Below the pieces are notes generated by a model, which made no database searches, was not told where the DNA came from, and was given only the letters and a program-made list of their open reading frames with translations. Source: Lateolabrax maculatus (Eukaryota > Chordata > Actinopteri > Acropomatiformes > Lateolabracidae). From it: DNA of 64,000 bases. The position numbers and the translations under genes were made by a program. The stretch is from NCBI GenBank assembly GCA_031216445.1, contig CM062200.1, positions 5,035,501-5,099,500 of the forward strand, read 5' to 3'. The stretch's first letter is position 1. Each line of letters begins with the position of its first letter. This document shows, in pieces, positions 53,201 to 62,200 of this stretch.

Positions 53201-56200
53201 TTTAATTATCTGCTAAGGTTATATCACGTGTGTTTGTGTTTGCACATAGCTTCTGGTATCCTGATATACCATCCAGGCCTGCTGAACAAAAAAGACTCAA
53301 GAATAGGCCTTTTTTCTCTTCCTTGGCACTCATCCCTGGACATAATGCGCTGATTCCTAAGAATTTGCTGCAGTGAGTGGAAAAAAGAGCACAGGAATTC
53401 CACATTCGAGTCCATGTGTTCTCAATTTCCTCAGACTCCTTCCTTCACTGCTTCCATTCCTTACTACCCAACGTCTGGTGAGCGATGTGGAAGAAGAAGC
53501 GAGGAGGGAAAAGAAGTGTCTTTGCTTAAATAAGGGTGGGCTGCTAAAATATAGACATATGGTCTAAACTGTAAGTAAACTGTAAGTGTGTGTTTTGTAC
53601 TTCTAAAATGATTTATAATGTAGATATTCCAAACAGACTTTGCAAAAGTAAGTAAGGTAATCATGGTGCTTTTATTTTTGAGAAAATCAATGAAAAAAGA
53701 AAGGGATGTGTGCTGTGGGCTTCTTATAGGTGTAAAACAAACACATTGGTTATGATGAATCCTCATTTCATTGTTGTTTCTTGACAATAACTTGACACTT
53801 GGCAGCAAATAACAATCGTGCTTTTGAGTAATTAGCCGAGCAATGCTGTTTTTGTAATCCTAATGATGCTGTGCAGTTTGCTTTTACTCTAGGATCATTG
53901 CTCATCTGCTCTTCATACATCAGAAACCCTGTGCTTTTCACTGAGGATGACAGATGAGGTGCTTACTCACCAGACTCCCTTGTCCTGCCTCTGACCGGCT
54001 GGCTCCAGGGACCCATCCCGATGCCGTTGACGGCCTGAACCCTGACCTCGTACTCCATCCACTCTTCCAGGTCCTCGATGGTAAACTCTCTCTCCAGACG
54101 GTCAGCAATGACGTGGGTCAGCGCCCGGGCCTGTGAGCCCGCACGGGAGTACTGAACCCTGTAGCCCACCTGCTCTGCGTTCCCGTTGTATTCCCACTCG
54201 GGCAAAGGCTGGGCATGAACACGAAGAGAGGGGATGGAGAGAAAAAGTGGGTCAAAACAAGCCAAACTCCTGAGGAACGCTTTGCTTATTGTGTAACATC
54301 ATGATTAAGAAATGTAATGGATAATTCAGAGACAGTATGCACACGGGAAGCAGATTCCTACTTACCATCCATCGTAACCAGAGGCTGGTCTCGCTCGCGG
54401 TGCGCAGGGTGACGTTGGCTGGAGCCATGTCGGGAGGAGCCGGCAGGGTCTGGATCTTCCTGGAGGGTTGGCTGGGAGGACTGATGCCCACTATGTTCAC
54501 CTGACGCATCCGGAGCCTGGTGTTTGGAGTTAAACATTGTAATGCAATTTCTGCAAAAGGATGGTTTTATTTGAACTAAAAGCACAGCTCAGAATCTGGT
54601 TACCTTGAAAGATTGTTGTACTTGCAGTTTGCAAGAGGCTTGAATATGAATATGAATACAGTGAACATTATTTGCGGGCTTATTTGTGTTACAGCCTGAA
54701 TATACAAAAGTTTTGATCCAATGTGAGCTCTAACTCTACTCAAATGTAAAGCGGCAGCACTGATGCTGGAATGATGAGAGCTATAGCCGTTGTAGGTCTA
54801 CAGGGATTGGCTGAGTGAAGCGTTCATCGGTTAGATTGAATGTGATCATGGAAAACAAGCAGACCGCACCGAGATTAAGATCTTGTGCACGCTGTAAAAC
54901 AATTTGAAAATCACACTATCCATAACAAGCCTGTCTCCAAGTCGAAGGAACAGAGAATAAAGATAAGGCTGAAATTAGCCGAGATACTGAAGCGCACATA
55001 CGCTTTATCTGTTGTTTGTCCCAATATACACATGCTTAATTTCCATGTTATTTGGCATAATATTATTCTGGAAAAATCATTAGCAGGTTCATCCTTAACA
55101 AGACCATTATATTACTATAATAATGCACTATGCTCTGTATGCATGTTCTGTGTACAAAAAAAAAACTGTATAGAGACTGCAGATTAAAATGTGTTCCTGG
55201 CCCATGTTATTGAGCTACATGTGTACCGTTGCTGTGGTCCTTTGTATATATTAACTTTGCAACAATCTTAATTAATTTCTTTTGTAGGGCGCCTGGCTGG
55301 GGAAATTGATTGAAACACATCTAGGCTAACTCTGGGCCCATTTACAGGCCTTTTGTTATTGTTGAATACAGATTTCCCATTACAGACAAACGGAGGCTGA
55401 CACGGTGAAGCAGACACGGCTCTCAGTAGCCTACCTGTAGAAGGTGTACGGGTTGAGACCCGGCACCTCTAAGGAGCGAGCCTCGGGTTCGTTGGACACC
55501 TGGTGGACCATCACCCAGTCCTCATTTTCTCCTACCACACCCACCTGGGATCAAGACAACAGAGAGCATGACCAATACAGCAGATACCGCAATGAGCAAC
55601 AGTGCGAGAACTGCAAACCTATGTATCTAATTCAGTGAGATCTGTATTCAGTCTTGAAATTATATATGTGTCAAAATCTTGAAACCATCCAAAAGCAATA
55701 ACACATGATTAAGGAAACTGGAACTTCAGCTCTGGATTAAATCTGGTTCACCTGGGCCTCCACCTGCCAACGGGAAATGGAAGTTTTGCCATCATAGCCA
55801 GGTTTGAACAGCAGGGTGACAGAGCGTGGGCCGATGTTGGATATTGCCATGTTGGTAGGAGGGCCGGGAAGTTCTATTGAGAATCAGAGAGAGAGCGAGA
55901 GCCAAAGTTGAACAAAGAAAGAGAGAGAGAGACAAAAAATGGGAGGGAGAGGGAACAAATAACTGACAGCACTAAAGGTGTGTTTTGTCTGGCTGCCTCT
56001 CATGCAGGGTGGTTTTGGTTTGCAGACTTTGCCTGGGACAATCTATCACCAACTGCGCCCTCTTGTGGCCGTACAGATACTGCACACAGAGGAATTTCCC
56101 AGCGATCTAACTTATTTCTCTCTCCCTTGTGCTCCCAACTTCAGCGAAGACAGCAGAAGCAGATTAGATTTGGAAAAGATGCTTACACACAGTACACAGG

Positions 56201-59200
56201 CGGAGACAATGCCATGAATGTCAATTACATTGCAGTTATCTGGAGATATGATTCAATCTGATATCCTACTGTTTACACTTGAGCTGAGTAAACAATAAGA
56301 ATGGATTATTCCCTGGAAATCCTGGAGGGGAAACAAATCTGAAAATGGTGAATTCAAAGAACAGCGGGAAGGCATTTTTATGTTTATGAATATCACTGTC
56401 TGTGTGTGTGTGTGTGTGTGTGTGTACGGGATGTTTTGGTCTTTCTGTGAGTCTAAGTATGAATTTAAGAATGTGCTTGTGCATAAAATAATTCATTTTT
56501 TATCTTTTTTTTTTCCCCTTAATGCTTCCCTCGAGATAAACCTACCATAACAGATAGTTTACATAACTCCTAGTTGAAGATATTAACATCAAACTGTGGC
56601 ATAGTGGAGTGTGGACAGTGGTCTAATATTAAAGATATAATCACTCCCATGGGCAAACTAAGCAATTTTTTCCAAGATTGCTTAAATGCTGGTGTATTCA
56701 ACCCTAATGAAATGCAGATGATACGTGTCGTGGCAAAATTACCACCTCTAAATCATTTGCATGACTGATTATTGAGGTGGCTTTTAGCTGGATTGTTACG
56801 GTACAGTTGCAGGCACAGGTGTTTTCTTTACTCATATACAATGAGAGTAATCACCATTCTGGGGACTATAACTGCTGCTCTGAAGGCTGCTCTCAATATA
56901 ACAGCCTGTCATTTCGCAGATTTCGCAGATGTACAGGCTCTGAATGCCGCTCTAGTAATTGACATGGGCATTGTATTTCTATTACACAATTTTGCAAATA
57001 TGAAATCATTAAACACTGTAATTGTCCTGAACGCTCTCGTGGGAGCTATTATTTTGCGGATGTGGGGCAGATGTGTACGGTTGGTTCTGTCCCAGCTGAG
57101 GTGACTGGGGTCCAATTTCATTGTGTCTGGCGCCAGACAACATGGAGTGTGTTCACCAAGTTTAATGTGAAACAGTAAATACGCAGGAAGGGAAGGTTCA
57201 ATAAAGGTTCCCAGCTATTGAAAAACTGACTTGGGCTTGAGACTTAAAGATGTTAACAGAAAGCCGGCACGACAAACTGGAGATGAAGAGTTTGAAATAG
57301 GAGGCAGGGAGGCTCTAATGAAAAATGTCACTGGGTTGCATTATGGGAAACGTAGGATCTGATGTTGTTGGCGCTGGACCCATACTAGGAACTAAAAGGC
57401 AATTCAATTTTGATAATTCTTTTCTTAATCACTCTTTCACATGTTCCCCAATTTTATGGAAGCGCAATCCTAAGTCTCTGAAGCACCCCTTTCAGTGGAA
57501 AATAATAGTCTGTGGATAATCCAGACAGAGTAAGTGGGACATTGTTTCTGGAAATAGAAGTCAAGATTGTTATTTTTTAAATTCAACGTTGTAGTGCTGT
57601 GAACACCACAAATTAAACTTCATGCACCTCTGATGGAGTGAGGTGGAGACAGCCGGATAATGAAGCAGTATTGTTTTTGTAATTTGGGTTACTGACCTGG
57701 TGGGACGCCGGAGGAGATGGTGGAGGAGGAAAGCTGGCCCTGGCCTTTGGAGGTCATTCCTGCCACTTCAATGGTGTAGGTGGTGAGAGCAGTGAGTCCA
57801 GTGACCCGGTACTCTAAGGTGACATTTGGCAGGTAGTGGGTAACTCTGGTGTTTGTTCGGTTGTACTCCTCCCACGAAATTCGGTAACCTGAAAAGCAGC
57901 AGAGATGGGTTGACAGCAGCAGGCAGAGAATCCTCTCAGGGAAAATTCGACAGCAGTTTTACTATAATAGTGACTCTCAGCTTGCATGCAACGGGGGCAA
58001 GCTAACAGAAATATTAAATTAACTTCATCAAAAATTGAATATAGCAAATTAAATCAGCCTGTGATTATACCTCCCTGCACACACACATCCTCCACCCACT
58101 CTCATCCACAGACACACACACACAAGCTTACCCTCTCAAAGTTAATGCAATTTGCTCGTTGGCCAGCAGCTCTTTTCATGTGATTGCATAAGGCATTAGG
58201 CAGCATTTCTTGCCAAATCAATAATTTCACATGGCATGTCAGTGTTTGTCTCCTGGGAGTGTGCAGCACATTAAAATATTTCAGAAAAACAATATGCTGC
58301 TTAATCTCAACCTTTGTAAACACTTGAATAATAATGTCACTGGTGGGCATTTATTCTTAGTTTGTACAGTATTTAGTATAAGAGCATTATGTAAACTGGA
58401 AGAGAAGTAACAGTGGCTCAATAGAGAGATATTTAATGAGGACATCTTGCATGTACATCCCTGGACAAGTGAGACAAAATCTTTATTTTAAAGGTTTTTT
58501 TGCTTTTAGTTTTTCAGAATAGGTTACAGTATCAGTGACAGTGTATACAGTCACACTCAGCACAAATCGTTCCTTGTATGAAGAAAGACGGGGTGTTGAT
58601 GTACTTTATGATACAAACCCAAATTGCAAACATATTTTCACATATTACAAAAAACAACTAGTGGAGAGCCTTCTGAGAAGCAAAATTTTACCGAAAGCCA
58701 TAGATCTGTTTGTGCACAGTTACGTTCAGGTACACTACCAATCGCCATAGAAACAGGTAGGTTTAATGGTCTGCCTGAGGAGGAACAGCTTTGTTTGTTA
58801 TGTAATTTGGATGAAAGCTATAACAGTCCACATGATGTTTTATTGCTCTTCATACAGTATGATGATTTATTGGCTATACTTTTTTAGTAAAATGCCCTTC
58901 ATCTCTACTTACTTCTTCTATTATAAACGACTGGTGTTTTTAGGAAGGGGGCCTTTTTTGTGACAGACTTTATGGAGCTTGGTAGGGGAGACGGTGTTCT
59001 TTGTCTGCAATGTAATGTTTTATGTAAGAAGTTATATTATTTTCTGACAAGTGTTGTCTCACTGCTGCAGTGGTACATTTTGTGCCTTATAAGCTCAGTA
59101 TAAGTATGTCGGTGACGCAAATAAAATAAACAACAAAGAAACAATAAAGTATCTGTCTGAAGTGTGCTGGGCCTACTGAATGAGGTCATGCAGTTGTTAA

Positions 59201-62200
59201 AACGCAACGTACAACAAACTGCTATTTCCAGCCTTCCTCACCTTACAACACGTATACTTTTGGAGTGAAGTGAATGTACCTGTGAGGACTCCGTTCTTCT
59301 CGCCGGGCTCACTCCAGCTGACTTTGAGTGAGGTGTCCAGGATCTCAGTGAAACTCAGGTGACCCACAGCACCGGGGGCTGGATAGGGACAAAAAAGGAT
59401 AATGAGCAGGGCCAATGTGCAAATGAGATGCTCTCCGTACTGTGGAAATTCATTGCTAATCAGCTGGCGGACTGGAAACAAATTGCTGATATTTTAATTG
59501 TGTTTACAACAAGCAATCTGCAAAAAAAAGAAAAAAAGGTAATTGTTGACAAAACTGTCTGATGACAAGCTGAAGAAAATTAAGAGTTTTTAAAGCTTAA
59601 CCAATAATCTCTAAGGGAACTAAATCCCAATTATGATGATCCTGGCTGGGTGCAGAATATACTTAGTCATTAGCACTTCTCTACAACTTCCTCCTGCATG
59701 AATAATAGATCTTGCCCAGAGGATGTGTTAGTGTGAGATGCTCGTGTCCCCTCGCCACCACAGGAGAGAGAAAAGTGTGGAAGAAAAGTCACTTACTGTC
59801 CTCATGTGTCCTTAATGCTTTGGGCGGGCTGCGGGGGCCGTCGCCGGGTGTAGTGAAACACAGCACAGAGGTGTAATACTCGGTGAACTTCTTCAGACCT
59901 GTCACATATCCCACATGGACGCTGTCCTGGAAGTTCGGTCGCACTGTTACCATAGTAACTTCTTCGTCTTTCCCAGGCTCCCAGGCCAGCAACTAAAACA
60001 AAGAAGGAAGAAAGCGTGAGTGTGAAGAAAATTACCCAGACAGCCGAAAATAAAGGAGCTAGACATTTTTCTGTAATAATTCTCACACATTTGTTCACAC
60101 AAAACTAACATTAGTGTCTCTCTCCGGTAGTCCTGAGCCACTCGGAGGAGTTATTTGGCATCGTAGCTCCGCCAAATATATTTAGAAAGATGCCCTGAAG
60201 AGGTTTTGACTGGGAGGGAATGGTGGAAGTGCTCCACTAAGACAGACTGGGAGAGGAAGAGAGACTCGAGAGAGGCATGATAGCATCCCATCATGCATGT
60301 TGATTGCGGACCATATAGCATCTACAAATGGGATCTAGATTCCCCGATTAGGTGCTTAGGTAATGAGTCCCTATGGCCAGTCTATTGGTTTTGTTTCCAA
60401 TTTCCAGAGTGGGGGAAGTAAAGAGTTGGCAAGAGGATGTCAGAGGGATAGACGCTTGACTGTCTGCCACTCTTTCTCTTTTTTTCTCTCTTATCTCTCC
60501 CTGAAATTCTTCCTTTGTCAGACTTTCTATCACCGTTCCCACTCTCAAGTTCCTTTTTTCACACTGCCTCTTAAGTCTCTCCCCGGAGAAAACTCTGGTA
60601 TTTAAAATTCAGATTGAGTTTGTACAGTGACCCCTCCACCCAGCTGAGTAAGGCCTGTGGAGCGTAGTTGAACAGAAAGACAAAAAGGCATGATAAAAAC
60701 CCAAGTGACATAATTAAGTCTCAACAGCATCAACGGAAAAAGAGAACTACCCTATGGATGTGGCCTTATGAATCCCTGTGGGCTACATTTGTTTCAATAA
60801 AGTATACACACGAGACAGACAGATGGACTATATTCAAGAGCCCATGACAAAATAATGAAGACATTCATCATTACCTGCACACAGCTTCACAAGCAAACAT
60901 ATGAAAAATGGTTGCAAAGACAAAGAGAATGACCTCCGACTGACAAATGGGTGAACAAAGTTCATCGTTCACGATGGCACCAAAATCTTTTGCCCCTTGG
61001 CTCTTGCTACACAGGATACGTGATACTACAAGTTCAGCTCTGACAGTTCTGTCAATGGACGTGATGGCTGGTGGTGACCGCACGGCGGCAGCTACTGACC
61101 TTGTAGCCCTGGTTGATGCCGTTGATGAACTGAGGGTTAGGGGCTGTCCACGTAAAACGGATGGTTGTCGAGTTGACCGGCTCGGCCTGCACATTGCCAG
61201 GGGCGATGGTAGGTACTGGGGATGGACGAGGAGAGGGAGATGGAAGGGGAGACAGAGGGGAAGAAAAGGAAGCGCGAGAAAAAAGGAGAAGTGGAAAGAC
61301 AAAAAACGAAGGTGTCAGAGCACCTTTCGGTTGACTGCTGGAAGTCTGCCTGCATCTATTTTGATGTCAGTATTGATCGCCGCTGCACAGGTCAGGGCAG
61401 ATACTGTCATCACTCTCTTTCTGATGACACTTAAACCTAATACCAGGGCTCTCTGTGGGTTTGTTTGTGACTGTGCGAGCTGCTTATGGATTTTAGAGGG
61501 ATGTCTCGAATTTGTGTGGTCGGTACAAAGAAGAGTTAATGCTAATGCAGTTGAACATCAGTCAGCGCTGGCTTTTAGTAGAGGATTTCAGTCAGCGATG
61601 AAAATAAACTCAATGCTAACTAGAAGACTTGTTGTTGGTGTATAATAACATCACTGCACTCGTAAGACGCTGCATCCCGGCCTTATTAATGAATGAATAA
61701 TCATCATGCATAAAAGAGCAGCTTGCTTAAAATTAACACACATAAACGCCGACTCATTGAAAATGACACACTGAACAATTAAGAAAGAAAATAGTCAGCA
61801 TATCAGCTTTGGTCTTGGATCAATAGCATTGATGATATGAGTGCTCACCTCCCTGCAGGGTCCACTCGGTGACTTTATGGCTGAAAGTGCCTAAACCCGC
61901 CCCATTGTAGGCAGCCACCTCAATCTCATAGTTAGTCCAGATGATGAGGTCCTCCAGCAGCAGGTTGGTCACATCTGGACTGGAAATGTTCTTGATCTGG
62001 TAGTCCACAGGCAGCCCAGTCAGACGGTACCTGAGATACACATACATGAACTTTGAACGCTGGACTTTGCCACAAATTAAATGCGCTCAAAGCCTGAGAT
62101 TGCTGCGCCGTTTGCACCGTGAATTTGACATTTTATGTGGTTCACTGACAAAGAGAAGACATTACAGTACTGTGTCGCTTGAGCCAAGACTTGCAGTACA

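Larger units (their letters stand above)
48464..54365 (-). other. sdk2: sdk2 introns, FN3-6 to FN3-10 region
   Basis: The intervals between exons are 0.2-0.9 kb and show no further exon. The one recognisable insertion is the minus-strand repeat copy near 49675-49782. Confidence 0.7.
54517..57696 (-). other. sdk2: sdk2 introns around FN3-5
   Basis: The gaps flanking 55435-55544 and 55752-55873 hold no further exon. A (TG)n lies at 56401-56425 (CA in the transcript). A plus-strand frame at 56772-57104 encodes a hydrophobic but unrecognised peptide and is likely chance. Confidence 0.65.

Noticed and set aside
56772..57104. A 110-codon hydrophobic plus-strand frame
   Set aside because: No family resemblance, no splice or start context, and it overlaps other short frames in an intron. 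Chance is the simplest explanation.
60947..61645. A 232-codon plus-strand open frame
   Set aside because: It runs antisense through the sdk2 exon at 61100-61215, has low-complexity Arg/Lys-rich parts from a purine tract, and no recognisable domain. It is the shadow of a coding exon and a pyrimidine tract.
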